From Paenarthrobacter sp. GOM3 (GTDB lineage Bacteria > Actinomycetota > Actinomycetes > Actinomycetales > Micrococcaceae): a stretch of DNA of 64,000 bases. The DNA is taken from positions 2,542,001 to 2,606,000 of the forward strand of contig NZ_CP136562.1 in the NCBI RefSeq assembly GCF_018215265.2. The letters run 5' to 3'. The notes below the pieces were generated by a model that saw only the letters and a program-made list of their open reading frames with translations, ran no database searches and was not told where the DNA came from. Made by a program: the position numbers and the translations under genes. Shown piece by piece: positions 36,136 to 44,816 of the stretch (the first letter of the stretch is position 1; each line of letters starts with the position of its first letter).

Positions 36136-37023
36136 CTAAACCTGGCAGCCCGGACACCAGTACAGCTTGCGTGCACCTATTTCCGTGATCCCCACCAGCG
36201 TCCCGCATGCCCGGCAGGGCAAGCCGTGACGTTTATAGACGAAGTGCGCATCGGCGTCGGGGGCGGCTGCCCATCCACCGGTCCACAGTGCCGGAGGCGT
36301 CGTAACAATCCGTCCGTCGCGGACGCCGTCGGCCATTGTTTCCACGGTGTCGTCCCACAGACGCCCAGCCGTTTCGGCGTCGATGCTGCTCCCTGGGGTC
36401 CACGGATCAACCGCCTGCCGGAACAGTACTTCGGCCCGATAGATGTTGCCCACCCCGGCGAGCACCGACTGGTCCATCAACAACAACGCCACGGCGGTCT
36501 TGCGGCGGCGCAGGCGTCGTATGAACTCGTCCCTGTCCCCCGGACGGTTATGCAACGGGTCCGGACCCAGCCTGGCCAGCACGGCATCGGCTTCCGCAGG
36601 TGTGATTGCCGCGCAGGTGGTGGCCCCGCGCAGGTCCGCCCAGCCGTGGTCCGAAACGAGGCGGACACGCACGGCCCCCACTGGCGCCGGTGGCCCAACG
36701 TAAGCACCGTCCGATTCAGCTGAACCGGTCTCCCGCTCGCCGATGCGACGGGGAGCCCCGATGCTGGACGCCCCAGTAAAGGATTCGTCGCCGCCGAAGC
36801 TCCAGGCCCCGTACAGGCCCAGATGGACGTGGAGGATTAGTCCGTGGTCGAACCTGAGGAAGAACTGCTTTCCGTGGGCCATGGCGTCAACCATGGTGTG
36901 CCCGGTCAGCTGCGCGGCGCCGGGGGCGAACCGTCCTTGCGGGCTGGTAACGTCCAAGCGCCAGCCGCCAAAAACATCCTGGAATTGGCGGGCCAGGCGA
37001 TGGACCGAGTGGCCTTCGGGCAC
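36136..37023 (-). CDS. nei: Fpg/Nei family endonuclease VIII-like DNA glycosylase
   Basis: The 295-residue protein begins MPEGHSVHRLAR, giving the Pro2/Glu3 catalytic pair of endonuclease VIII types. It has VLAGVGNIYRAEVLFRQ (helix-two-turn-helix) and the C-terminal zinc finger CRAC...CPGC. An insert of Gly/Ser/Ala-rich sequence lies near residues 78-110. It corresponds in place to Rv2464c of M. tuberculosis. The GTG start overlaps the rpiB stop (TAGTG), so it is coupled to rpiB. Confidence 0.92.
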   Translation of the reverse strand: MPEGHSVHRLARQFQDVFGGWRLDVTSPQGRFAPGAAQLTGHTMVDAMAHGKQFFLRFDHGLILHVHLGLYGAWSFGGDESFTGASSIGAPRRIGERETGSAESDGAYVGPPAPVGAVRVRLVSDHGWADLRGATTCAAITPAEADAVLARLGPDPLHNRPGDRDEFIRRLRRRKTAVALLLMDQSVLAGVGNIYRAEVLFRQAVDPWTPGSSIDAETAGRLWDDTVETMADGVRDGRIVTTPPALWTGGWAAAPDADAHFVYKRHGLPCRACGTLVGITEIGARKLYWCPGCQV

Positions 37024-37505
37024 TATTCGACGATTTCGCCGGTGTTTTCGTACACCGCGATCTTGCCGATCCGGCGGACATGCCGTTCGTCGTTACTGAA
37101 AGGTTCAGCGAGGAACGCCTCGATCAGCTCCGTGGCTTCCTCGACGCTGTGCTGGCGGCCTCCGACTGCAACGACGTTGGCGTCATTGTGTTCGCGGGCG
37201 AGCTTGGCCGTCGACAGGTTCCAGGCCAGGGCGGCGCGGACACCCTTGACTTTATTGGCAGCAATTTGCTCCCCATTGCCGGAGCCGCCAAGGACGATGC
37301 CCAGGGCATGCACGCCGGCTTCCTGGTCGGCGACCACGGCGAGGCCTGCGTTGATGCAGAAGGACGGGTAGTCATCCAGCGCGTCATACTCCTTGGGACC
37401 GTGATCCACCACGTCGTAGCCCTTGGCAGTGAGGTAGCTGACCAGGTGGGCACTCAGTTCCATGCCGGCGTGGTCCGTTGCGATGTGGACGCGGGGTGTA
37501 GTCAC
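37023..37505 (-). CDS. rpiB: ribose-5-phosphate isomerase B
   Basis: RpiB interconverts ribose 5-phosphate and ribulose 5-phosphate. The 160-residue protein has the LacAB/RpiB fold: HIATDHAGMELS near 7-18, DYPSFC, GIVLGGSGNGEQIAANKVKGVRAAL with the active-site Ser/Gly loop (GGSGNG), and NDANVVAVGGRQH. No clear ribosome binding site precedes the GTG. It is followed by nei with a 1-base overlap. Confidence 0.94.
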   Translation of the reverse strand: MTTPRVHIATDHAGMELSAHLVSYLTAKGYDVVDHGPKEYDALDDYPSFCINAGLAVVADQEAGVHALGIVLGGSGNGEQIAANKVKGVRAALAWNLSTAKLAREHNDANVVAVGGRQHSVEEATELIEAFLAEPFSNDERHVRRIGKIAVYENTGEIVE

Positions 37506-37585
37506 AGGAAGTCCGTTTCTTTCTGGCGCGCGGGTACGGCACCTGGCCGGGCGCGGCGATGAGGGATGCGCTACCTAGGGTACCG

Positions 37586-38590
37586 CTAGCCGGGTTGTTG
37601 GGTCTGCCCGTCGCCTTGCGCCCGGTGGGCAGCCCTGTTCAGGATTCCGGCAAGTTTGTCCGCGGAGGCGTGCGTTCCAGCGCTAAGCGCCACGCGTCGC
37701 CCGTTGAGTCTCCTGACGACAACCGCGGGTCCACTGCTGACGAGCATCGCCGTGGCGTCGTCGTGGTGCCGCCAGCCCCACCCGCCGTAATCGGCAGCTT
37801 TCACTTCCGCAGGTGCTGCGGCTGCGATGTCGACGGCGGGAACGGCCAGGACGCGTACGATGCCGCCCGCGAAGACCTGCAGCCCTCCCCTGTCAGCACG
37901 TACCCGGGCGAACAGGAATCCCGCGCCCACCAGGGCGGCGAAAGCAACCAGGGCACCCAGCCACGGGACCACGACGGCTATCAGCGCAGCGGGGAACAGC
38001 GCCGAAACGATGATCATGATGAACACCGAACTGCGGGCGTGAACCCACATCCTGAGAGTGTCGTTGGCGAGGTCGGGGTCCTCCAGGTGGCGGAGCTCCG
38101 ATTGGAGTGCTGCGTCGTCCTCGGGAGTCCAGCGCGGGTCGGGTTTGAAGGCGAACATCATCACGACGCCGAGGGCCAGGGCAGCACCGCTTCCCATGGC
38201 CAACACGATCGGGTCCACGTGGGACAACCGGGCATCCGCAGCCCCCGATTGCCCTACCAGGCCAGCTGCCAGCACCGTCGTGATGAAAAGGCTGAGCATG
38301 AGGCCGAGGCCCATCATGACGCGCCGCATGACCACCGGCCGGGCCAACGGTACGGCTTGCAGGAACGCTGCCCATCCGAGGAGGGTGATGAGGGCTGCGC
38401 CGCCGGCTACATAGGCGCCGAAGGGCGCAAAGGAGGTTCCGCCGTCGGCGTTCCACATGACGGCTACGGGTTGGGGAAGGTCGTTGCGCACCATTTGCGC
38501 GCACACAACGAATCCCACTGCGAGCATCAGAGGAAAAGCCACCGCGAACCGTAGTGCGCGGAAGTCGAGCGTGTCCCGGAACCGTCCCAT
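37586..38590 (-). CDS. multi-pass membrane protein, DUF1648-like
   Basis: The 334-residue protein has about six membrane helices (around 12-30, 54-74, 90-112, 128-148, 190-210, 212-232) and a C-terminal soluble part. The first outer loop, LPQPVAVMWNADGG, matches the DUF1648 pattern L-P-x-x-V-x-x-H-W-N with Met in place of His. Proteins of this group include SdpI-like immunity or signalling proteins; function here is unknown. It looks leaderless (see 38597). It lies divergent from pepN. Confidence 0.7.
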   Translation of the reverse strand: MGRFRDTLDFRALRFAVAFPLMLAVGFVVCAQMVRNDLPQPVAVMWNADGGTSFAPFGAYVAGGAALITLLGWAAFLQAVPLARPVVMRRVMMGLGLMLSLFITTVLAAGLVGQSGAADARLSHVDPIVLAMGSGAALALGVVMMFAFKPDPRWTPEDDAALQSELRHLEDPDLANDTLRMWVHARSSVFIMIIVSALFPAALIAVVVPWLGALVAFAALVGAGFLFARVRADRGGLQVFAGGIVRVLAVPAVDIAAAAPAEVKAADYGGWGWRHHDDATAMLVSSGPAVVVRRLNGRRVALSAGTHASADKLAGILNRAAHRAQGDGQTQQPG

Positions 38591-38596
38591 GATCCA

Positions 38597-38602
38597 ACGC
38601 TA
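38597..38602 (-). promoter_or_regulatory. -10 box for a leaderless transcript (DUF1648-like gene)
   Basis: On the minus strand TAGCGT ends 6 bases before the ATG at 38590; there is no ribosome binding site. Confidence 0.55.
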
Positions 38603-38722
38603 CTCCGTCAGGACGACACTATGGTGAGAGCTCCTTGCCTTCCGGGCAGGGAGTGAAAGAATGGCTTCACACCAGCGACCGGGCCTACCGGTCGGCCATC
38701 CCACTTTCCCGGAGGCACCACT

Positions 38723-41284
38723 TTGCCAGGCCTGAACCTCACCCGCGATGAAGCGGCCACCCGCGCCGAACTGCTCAACGTCGAGTCCTACGACGTCACC
38801 TTGGATCTGACCAAAGGCCCGGATGTCTTCGGTTCCACCACGGTTGTCAGGTTCTCGGCACGCCCGGGATCCTCGACATTCATCGACGCCATTACACAGG
38901 CCGTCCACAGCGTGACCCTCAACGGCACGGAGCTGGACCCCGCGGAGGTGGCCGACGGAGTCCGTATCCAACTCCCCGAACTCGCGGCGGACAACGAGCT
39001 CACCGTGGTAGCGGACGCCCCTTACATGAACACCGGTGAAGGCCTCCACCGCTTCGTCGACCCCGTTGACGGCGAGGCCTACCTCTACACCCAGTTCGAA
39101 GTCCCGGACTCGCGCCGCATGTTCGCCGTCTTCGAGCAGCCGGACCTGAAGGCCACGTTTACCTTCACCGTGACGGCGCCTTCACACTGGGACGTCATCT
39201 CAAACTCCCCCACACCCGTTCCTACCGAAACCACAGCCGCCGAGGACGGTAGCGCACGGTCTGTCTGGGAGTTCGCACCGACGCCGCGGCTCTCCTCCTA
39301 CGTGACAGCCCTGATTGCGGGGCCGTACCAGTCCGTCCGCTCCGAGGTCACCAGCTCCGACGGCCGGGTTATTCCCCTTGGAGTGTTCGCGCGGAAGTCC
39401 CTCATGCAGTACCTCGATGCGGACAACATCTTCGAACTGACGCGCCAGGGCTTCGAGTTCTTCGAAGCACAGTTCGGATGCCCCTACCCGTTCGAGAAGT
39501 ACGACCAGTTGTTCGTGCCCGAATTCAACGCCGGAGCCATGGAAAACGCAGGCGCCGTGACCATCCTGGAAGGCTACGTCTTCCGCGGCAAAGTCACGGG
39601 TGCCCAGATTGAACGGCGTGCCATCACGGTGCTGCACGAACTGGCCCACATGTGGTTCGGGGACCTGGTGACCATGCGCTGGTGGAACGACCTCTGGCTC
39701 AACGAGTCCTTCGCCGAGTACATGTCCCACCTGGCCGCAGTGGAAAACACCGAATTCGACAGGGCCTGGACCACGTTCGCCTCCGTGGAGAAGTCCTGGG
39801 CGTACAAGCAGGACCAGCTGCCAACGACGCACCCGATCTTCGCCGAGATCAACAACCTTGAGGACGTCGAGGTCAACTTCGACGGCATCACGTACGCCAA
39901 GGGCGCCTCCGTGCTCCGGCAGTTGGTGGCCTGGGTGGGTCCGGAGCAGTTCATGGCCGGGGTCCGCACCTACTTTGCCAAGCACGCCTGGAAGAACACC
40001 GAGCTCGCAGACCTCATGGTGGAACTCGAAGCCGCCTCAGGACGCGACCTTGACCAGTGGGGTAAGCTCTGGCTCGAAACAGCCGGTGTGAACACCCTCT
40101 CCCCTGAGCTCACGGTCGATGCTGCCGGGATCATCACCGGTTTCGCTGTCCAACAGACTGCGATCGAGGAACAGCCCACGCTCCGCCCGCACCGCCTGGC
40201 GGTCGGTTTCTACACCCTCTCCGCCGAGGGGAAGCTGGAACGTACCCACCGCGAGGAACTCGACGTCGACGGCCCCCGCACTGAAGTTCCGGCCCTGGTG
40301 GGCATCAAGCGTCCTGACTTGATCCTGCTCAATGACGACGACCTCGCCTACGCAAAGGTCCGCCTGGACCCGGACAGCCTGGCGACGGCCAAAGCACACC
40401 TGAAGGACTTCGCTGCCAGCCTTCCCCGGACTTTGGTGTGGGGCTCGGCGTGGGACGCAGCGCGCGACGGCGAAACCCCGGCGCGCGGCTACGCGGACCT
40501 GATCCTGGCCAACATTGCCGACGAAACTGATTCCTCCGTGATATTGGTCCAGCTGCGCCAACTCGCCACCACCCTGACGTATTACGTGGCGGCCGACCAC
40601 AAGTTGGCGGCCACCACTACGGCAGCCGGCAAGCTGTGGGAGCTGGCCTCCTCCGTTGAGGCGGGCTCCGACGCACAGTTGCAGTTCGCAAAGGCCTTCG
40701 CGCAGCTCGCGCGAAGCGACCGGCAGCTGGACCGCCTCCAGGCCCTCCTTGACGGGACGGAAACACTCGAGGGCCTGACTGTCGACCAGGACATGAGGTG
40801 GGAACTCCTGACCGCTTTGGTGGCCGGGGGCCGCCAGGGCCAGGAGCGCATCGACTCCGAACTCGCCCGTGACAACACTTCAAACGGCCAAAACGCTGCG
40901 GCGCAGGCCAAGGCGGCCATCCCCACCCCCGAGGCCAAGCAAGCGGCCTGGGACTCAATAGTGGTCAAGGGCGAGCTTTCCAACGCCCTCCAGGCGTCCG
41001 CTGTGGCCGGCTTCATGCGGGTGCCCGACACTGCCTTGCTGGAGCCGTTCGCAGAGAAGTACTTCGAGGCCGTTCCCGGAATCGTCAAGGAACGCACCCA
41101 CGCCCTGGCGCAGCAGATCGTGGTGGGCCTTTACCCTGCACAGCTCACCACGCAAGCCACCGTGGACCGCACGGACGAATTCCTGGCTGGACTTCCGGAA
41201 GAGAGCGCCGCGTTGCGCCGCATGATGCTGGAGAACCGCGACGGCGTTGTCAGGGCACTGCGCGCAAGGGCAGCGGACGTCTAG
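38723..41284 (+). CDS. pepN: aminopeptidase N (M1 zinc metallopeptidase)
   Basis: PepN removes N-terminal residues from peptides and completes protein turnover after Clp. The 853-residue protein has the GAMEN exopeptidase motif at 271-275, the zinc site HELAH at 305-309 with Glu328 (NESFAEY), and an ERAP1-like helical C-terminal domain. The start is TTG at 38723 with a perfect GGAGG 7 bases before it. A 16-bp inverted repeat begins 14 bp after the stop codon and reaches into the next gene. Confidence 0.95.
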   Translation: MPGLNLTRDEAATRAELLNVESYDVTLDLTKGPDVFGSTTVVRFSARPGSSTFIDAITQAVHSVTLNGTELDPAEVADGVRIQLPELAADNELTVVADAPYMNTGEGLHRFVDPVDGEAYLYTQFEVPDSRRMFAVFEQPDLKATFTFTVTAPSHWDVISNSPTPVPTETTAAEDGSARSVWEFAPTPRLSSYVTALIAGPYQSVRSEVTSSDGRVIPLGVFARKSLMQYLDADNIFELTRQGFEFFEAQFGCPYPFEKYDQLFVPEFNAGAMENAGAVTILEGYVFRGKVTGAQIERRAITVLHELAHMWFGDLVTMRWWNDLWLNESFAEYMSHLAAVENTEFDRAWTTFASVEKSWAYKQDQLPTTHPIFAEINNLEDVEVNFDGITYAKGASVLRQLVAWVGPEQFMAGVRTYFAKHAWKNTELADLMVELEAASGRDLDQWGKLWLETAGVNTLSPELTVDAAGIITGFAVQQTAIEEQPTLRPHRLAVGFYTLSAEGKLERTHREELDVDGPRTEVPALVGIKRPDLILLNDDDLAYAKVRLDPDSLATAKAHLKDFAASLPRTLVWGSAWDAARDGETPARGYADLILANIADETDSSVILVQLRQLATTLTYYVAADHKLAATTTAAGKLWELASSVEAGSDAQLQFAKAFAQLARSDRQLDRLQALLDGTETLEGLTVDQDMRWELLTALVAGGRQGQERIDSELARDNTSNGQNAAAQAKAAIPTPEAKQAAWDSIVVKGELSNALQASAVAGFMRVPDTALLEPFAEKYFEAVPGIVKERTHALAQQIVVGLYPAQLTTQATVDRTDEFLAGLPEESAALRRMMLENRDGVVRALRARAADV

Positions 41285-41297
41285 GCAACACCGCACA

Positions 41298-41352
41298 TCA
41301 GGCTCATGCGGACGGTCGCGCTTGCGTAGCTAGACTGTCCGCATGAGCCTGA
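41298..41352. repeat. 16-bp perfect inverted repeat spanning the osmC-like start codon
   Basis: The arms 41298-41313 and 41337-41352 are exact complements (core GGCTCATGCGGAC / GTCCGCATGAGCC) with a 23-bp spacer. The right arm covers the ATG at 41343; the spacer holds its TAGACT -10 box. In RNA reading through from pepN, the hairpin would bury the start codon. Confidence 0.75.
41331..41336 (+). promoter_or_regulatory. -10 box for a leaderless transcript (OsmC-like gene)
   Basis: TAGACT ends 6 bases before the ATG at 41343, inside the loop of the surrounding inverted repeat. Confidence 0.6.
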
Positions 41353-41822
41353 ACGAGCACCACTACGAGCTGACCGTCCGTTGGACAGGCAACCTGGGCG
41401 AGGGCACCTCCAGTTACCGGGGCTACTCCCGCGAGCATGATGTGGAGATCGCCGGGCTGCCCACGCTGAAGGGTTCAGCCGACCCCACGTTCCACGGCGA
41501 CAGGACCAGGTACAACCCCGAACAGCTGCTGCTTGCCGCGCTCTCGCAGTGCCACATGTTGTCCTTCCTGCATGTGGCCGTCAAACATGGCGTGGTGGTC
41601 ACAGCCTACGAGGACAACGCCGAGGGCCTCATGAAGATGAACCGGGACGGCAGCGGACAGTTTGAAGCTGTCACTCTGAAGCCGCACGTCACCATCGCCG
41701 ACCCCGGCCACTCCGCCTTGGTGCCCCAGCTGCACCACGAAGCCAATCAGGTCTGCTTCATCGCCCGCAGCGTCAACTTCCCGGTACACCACGAACCCAT
41801 CACGACGGCGGCCGCCGCCTAA
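41343..41822 (+). CDS. OsmC family protein
   Basis: OsmC/Ohr proteins reduce organic hydroperoxides with a pair of cysteines. The 159-residue protein has Cys70 in LAALSQCHMLSFLHVA and Cys138 in NQVCFIARSVNFPV, at the places of the peroxidatic and resolving residues. The SQCHMLSF form belongs to a less studied OsmC branch, so the peroxidase role is likely but not certain. It shares a 4-base stop overlap with the convergent next gene. Confidence 0.85.
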   Translation: MSLNEHHYELTVRWTGNLGEGTSSYRGYSREHDVEIAGLPTLKGSADPTFHGDRTRYNPEQLLLAALSQCHMLSFLHVAVKHGVVVTAYEDNAEGLMKMNRDGSGQFEAVTLKPHVTIADPGHSALVPQLHHEANQVCFIARSVNFPVHHEPITTAAAA

Positions 41823-42817
41823 CCCTGCTGGTCCCGCCACAGTGCCACGAGCCTGCGTTCGGTGTCCCGGCTGAGCCCGGCCTTGCGTTCCCGGTCCAAA
41901 CCCCGGCTCCGTTCGTCCTCAAGGGCGGCAGCGAGCGTCTCCTGCCAGGGCCGAAGATGTATTCCACGGTCCCGGGCTGCCTGGTTGGTGCGCGCCTGGA
42001 ATCCGTCATGGTCCGGCGGAAGCCAGAGGGGCAGGGAATCAGGACCCGCCCAGTACTCCACCCGTTGTTCCGCCAGCCATGCTCCGGTGGCGCGCGCAAT
42101 GTCCAGGTCCAAGTTTCCGGCCGCACGCACGCAGTCTGCGAAGTAGTCCTCGAACCGGACCACATCCCCCACGGCGTTGAAAGTGCCGGTGAGCCCCGTC
42201 TCCGCGCCCCGGAGGATCCATGCCGCCAGATCCCGGACGTCGATGATCTGGGTTGCGTCGCCCGGGATGTCCGGAACCAGTACCGTGTCCCCGCCGGCAG
42301 CACAACGGCCAGGCCAGTAGCCGTAGCGGTCCGTTTCGTCGCCCGGGCCGCCGATCAGCCCGGCACGGACAATGTGGGCTTTGTCCCCGGTCGCGGACAC
42401 AGTGAGCTGTTCGATGGCCACTTTGGATTCGCCATAGGTCTCCGGCGTCCCCGCCTGCCCCTCAGGCAAGGGCTCCAAAAGCGCTGCGGTTTCATCGGCA
42501 CCCGGAACTGAATGGTCCGCATATACCGAGCAACTCGAGACGAAGGTCCAATGCGCGGTGCCTGGGGCCAGCAGCTCCAATGCCTCGCGTGCCCTCACAG
42601 GATCCCGTGCCACCTCCACCACCGCGTCCCAGTTGCGGCCAAGGCCTGCGTAGGCCGTGGCACCGACGGTGCGGTCGCCCCTGACCCACGTAACGCCGTC
42701 GGGCGGTTGCGTCGAAGTACCCCGGGCAAAGCAGGTGACCTGATGCCCCGAGGCCACGGCCTGACGGGCGATTTCCGCAGACAGGAAGGCGGTACCGCCA
42801 AGGACCAGGATGCGCAT
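41819..42817 (-). CDS. NAD-dependent epimerase/dehydratase-like protein
   Basis: The 332-residue extended-SDR protein starts MRILVLGGTAFLSAEIARQAVASGHQVT, a GGTxFL Rossmann variant of the GxxGxxG loop. FVSSCSVYADH and the YGESK motif (Tyr and Lys of the catalytic set) follow. Such proteins modify nucleotide sugars or act as reductases or RNA-binding relatives; the substrate is unknown. The TAG overlaps the OsmC-like gene's TAA through CTAA at 41819-41822. It appears to be leaderless. Confidence 0.8.
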   Translation of the reverse strand: MRILVLGGTAFLSAEIARQAVASGHQVTCFARGTSTQPPDGVTWVRGDRTVGATAYAGLGRNWDAVVEVARDPVRAREALELLAPGTAHWTFVSSCSVYADHSVPGADETAALLEPLPEGQAGTPETYGESKVAIEQLTVSATGDKAHIVRAGLIGGPGDETDRYGYWPGRCAAGGDTVLVPDIPGDATQIIDVRDLAAWILRGAETGLTGTFNAVGDVVRFEDYFADCVRAAGNLDLDIARATGAWLAEQRVEYWAGPDSLPLWLPPDHDGFQARTNQAARDRGIHLRPWQETLAAALEDERSRGLDRERKAGLSRDTERRLVALWRDQQG

Positions 42818-42823
42818 ACCGTC

Positions 42824-42829
42824 ACGCTA
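42824..42829 (-). promoter_or_regulatory. -10 box for a leaderless transcript (epimerase-like gene)
   Basis: On the minus strand TAGCGT ends 6 bases before the ATG at 42817; no ribosome binding site is present. Confidence 0.55.
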
Positions 42830-42904
42830 CGGCGCTAGGGTTGTCAGTGGACAGAGTGTTCCGCGCCCGGCGAACACGGGCCGACGACAAGGAGCTATTC
42901 CACC

Positions 42905-43603
42905 TTGACCTCCATCCCCCTAGCGGAAACCATCACGTTGGAACCAGAGAAAATCGACCTCGTATCAATCCTCATCACCATCGGTGTGGGGCTGGCAGTC
43001 TGGATCGTTGCACGGTTCATCATCGGGCGCATAACGCGCCGGGTGTCTGCTGGCAGTTCCTTCTTCAAGAAGGCGCACTTCAAGTGGGTGCAACCCGCCA
43101 TACGCGCACTGGACCACGAACGGCGCTCCCAACGCGCCGAAACCATCGGGACGCTGCTGACAAGTTTGGTGAGCGTCATTGTTGTGGTGATTGTCATCAT
43201 CTACGTCCTGAAATACATGAACGTCGACGTGGCGCCCCTCCTGACCAGCGTTGGCATCCTCGGTGTCGCCATCGGTTTCGGCGCCCAGCAGCTGATCCGG
43301 GATTTCCTCGCGGGAATCTTCATCACCATCGAGGACCAATACGGTATTGGCGACGTGATCGTTACCAGCGAAGTGGTTGGTACCGTTGAATCCGTGGGAC
43401 TGCGAATTACCCGGGTCCGCGCCGAAGACGGAGCCATCTGGTACCTGCGCAACGGTGAAATCCTACGGGTGGGCAACCGCTCGCAGGGTGACTACGTACC
43501 GCTGGAAGCACCAACCACCAGCGATGACCCAGGCGCTGCCGCTGCGCCCGTGACCGCTGGCGCACCACGCTCCACCAAGGCCGAGGAGAAGTCCAATGAG
43601 TAG
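42905..43603 (+). CDS. small-conductance mechanosensitive channel (MscS family)
   Basis: The 232-residue protein has membrane helices at about 20-42, 83-102 and 107-135, the last containing the pore-lining Gly/Ala pattern GILGVAIGFGAQQLIRDFLAG, and then the beta domain (QYGIGDVIV, VGTVESVGLRITRVR). It is shorter than E. coli MscS at the C terminus. MscS channels open under osmotic downshock. The TTG start has GGAG 10 bases before it. It overlaps the truncated haemoglobin gene by 8 bp. Confidence 0.9.
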   Translation: MTSIPLAETITLEPEKIDLVSILITIGVGLAVWIVARFIIGRITRRVSAGSSFFKKAHFKWVQPAIRALDHERRSQRAETIGTLLTSLVSVIVVVIVIIYVLKYMNVDVAPLLTSVGILGVAIGFGAQQLIRDFLAGIFITIEDQYGIGDVIVTSEVVGTVESVGLRITRVRAEDGAIWYLRNGEILRVGNRSQGDYVPLEAPTTSDDPGAAAAPVTAGAPRSTKAEEKSNE

Positions 43604-44078
43604 CATTTCCGGTGGGCAGCCACCAGCGCCGCAGGCGGGCCCCCGCCGCCAACTGATGCAGAACGATCCCTTCAGCCAGCCCGCGTACACGGACAGCTTC
43701 TACGCTGCCGTCGGCGGACATGAAACGTTCGTCAAGCTCATTGACGTCTTTTACGACGGCGTGGCCACGGATCCGTTGCTGCGTCCCATGTACCCCGAAG
43801 AGGACCTTGGGCCTGCGAAGCGGCGCTTCCTCATGTTCCTGGAACAGTACTGGGGCGGGCCAACCACGTATGGCGAGGAACGTGGACACCCCCGGCTCCG
43901 GATGCGGCACATGCCGTTCCGGGTCACCCCCGAGGCGAAGGACCGGTGGTTGTTCCACATGCGGACCGCCGTGGACGCGTTGGATCTCTCCCCGCTGCAT
44001 GAGGGCACGTTGTGGGACTACATGGAACGCGCCGCGCTGACCATGGTCAACAGCCCATCAGCCGGACCCGACGCCTGA
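43596..44078 (+). CDS. glbO: group II truncated haemoglobin (HbO)
   Basis: The 160-residue protein closely matches actinobacterial HbO. It has Tyr53 (B10), Tyr66 (CD1, in MYPEED), the WGGPTTYGEERGHPRLRMRHMPF signature region with proximal His105, and Trp118 (G8). A 25-residue N-terminal extension precedes the globin fold. HbO binds oxygen tightly and is thought to aid respiration or peroxide/NO detoxification. Its start overlaps mscS by 8 bp, so the two are translated together. Confidence 0.95.
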   Translation: MSSISGGQPPAPQAGPRRQLMQNDPFSQPAYTDSFYAAVGGHETFVKLIDVFYDGVATDPLLRPMYPEEDLGPAKRRFLMFLEQYWGGPTTYGEERGHPRLRMRHMPFRVTPEAKDRWLFHMRTAVDALDLSPLHEGTLWDYMERAALTMVNSPSAGPDA

Positions 44079-44081
44079 ACC

Positions 44082-44753
44082 TCAGAAGCCGAGCCCGAGC
44101 CCCGCGCCTGTGCGGACCAGTACATGGCCGCGGGGCCCGCTCAACCGGAACCAGCGGCCGTTTCGGTACACCTGCTGCTCACCGTCGGCCAGGAAACCCA
44201 ACGCGAAAGCGGCGAACGCCGCACCCGACGGTACATCCTCCACACCAGGCATTCCACGTCCCCAAACGGCAGCCCTGGCACTATTGACGACGGGGGCACC
44301 CGCCACGGCAGGGACGACGCCGGCCACCTCCGCGATGCCGGCTTCGGCCGCGGACCTGAGGTCGGCGTCGGACACTGCAGCTTGCGGTTCCCAACCGGCC
44401 CTCGGTGCCCCGACGCCCGCCCAGGACTCTTTAACGGTCGACGGCGGGATGGGCAGGTCAGCGTCTCCGGCACCGGAGCGGGCCAACCGGTCCATCACGG
44501 ACGCAAGCGTCACCGTAACGTCAGCTTGGGCCGGCTCAGCGAGGGCCATGGTCCGCAGCCCGAGAATGGTGGGCGTGGACTCGCCAAGGATGCGGGGCCG
44601 CAGGACGCATACATAAGCCGCGAGGACCGTGCCCGAAGCCTGAAGGCGGATGGCGCCGTCGTCGATGCTCTTGGCCCGTGTAACGAAGGTCCGAAGATCG
44701 GCGAGGTCACGGGGATCGGCGAAGCGGAAGGACTGGGTCAAGACGTCTGTCAC
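44082..44753 (-). CDS. conserved hypothetical protein
   Basis: I do not recognise the family. The 223-residue protein has no signal peptide or membrane helix. It contains a regular alternating strand-helix section (GTVLAAYVCVLRP, PTILGLRTMALA) in the first half, an Ala-rich helical middle (AEAGIAEVAGVVPAVAGAP) and a conserved-looking end (VYRNGRWFRLSGPRGHVLVRTG). The start is GTG at 44753, preceded by a leaderless-type -10 box; the frame above it enters the opposite gene. It is divergent from tesB, with 63 bp between start codons. Confidence 0.6.
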   Translation of the reverse strand: MTDVLTQSFRFADPRDLADLRTFVTRAKSIDDGAIRLQASGTVLAAYVCVLRPRILGESTPTILGLRTMALAEPAQADVTVTLASVMDRLARSGAGDADLPIPPSTVKESWAGVGAPRAGWEPQAAVSDADLRSAAEAGIAEVAGVVPAVAGAPVVNSARAAVWGRGMPGVEDVPSGAAFAAFALGFLADGEQQVYRNGRWFRLSGPRGHVLVRTGAGLGLGF

Positions 44754-44760
44754 ATGATCG

Positions 44761-44766
44761 ACTCTA
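44761..44766 (-). promoter_or_regulatory. -10 box for a leaderless transcript (hypothetical gene)
   Basis: On the minus strand TAGAGT ends 7 bases before the GTG at 44753. It lies back to back with the tesB -10 box 39 bp away, making a compact divergent leaderless promoter pair. Confidence 0.55.
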
Positions 44767-44804
44767 CCGGCATGTCCCCGGTTGAGAGGGGTCGGGGCGG
44801 CGTC

Positions 44805-44810
44805 TAAAGT
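44805..44810 (+). promoter_or_regulatory. -10 box for a leaderless transcript (tesB)
   Basis: TAAAGT ends 6 bases before the ATG at 44817, with no ribosome binding site. Confidence 0.6.
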
Positions 44811-44816
44811 CGAACC

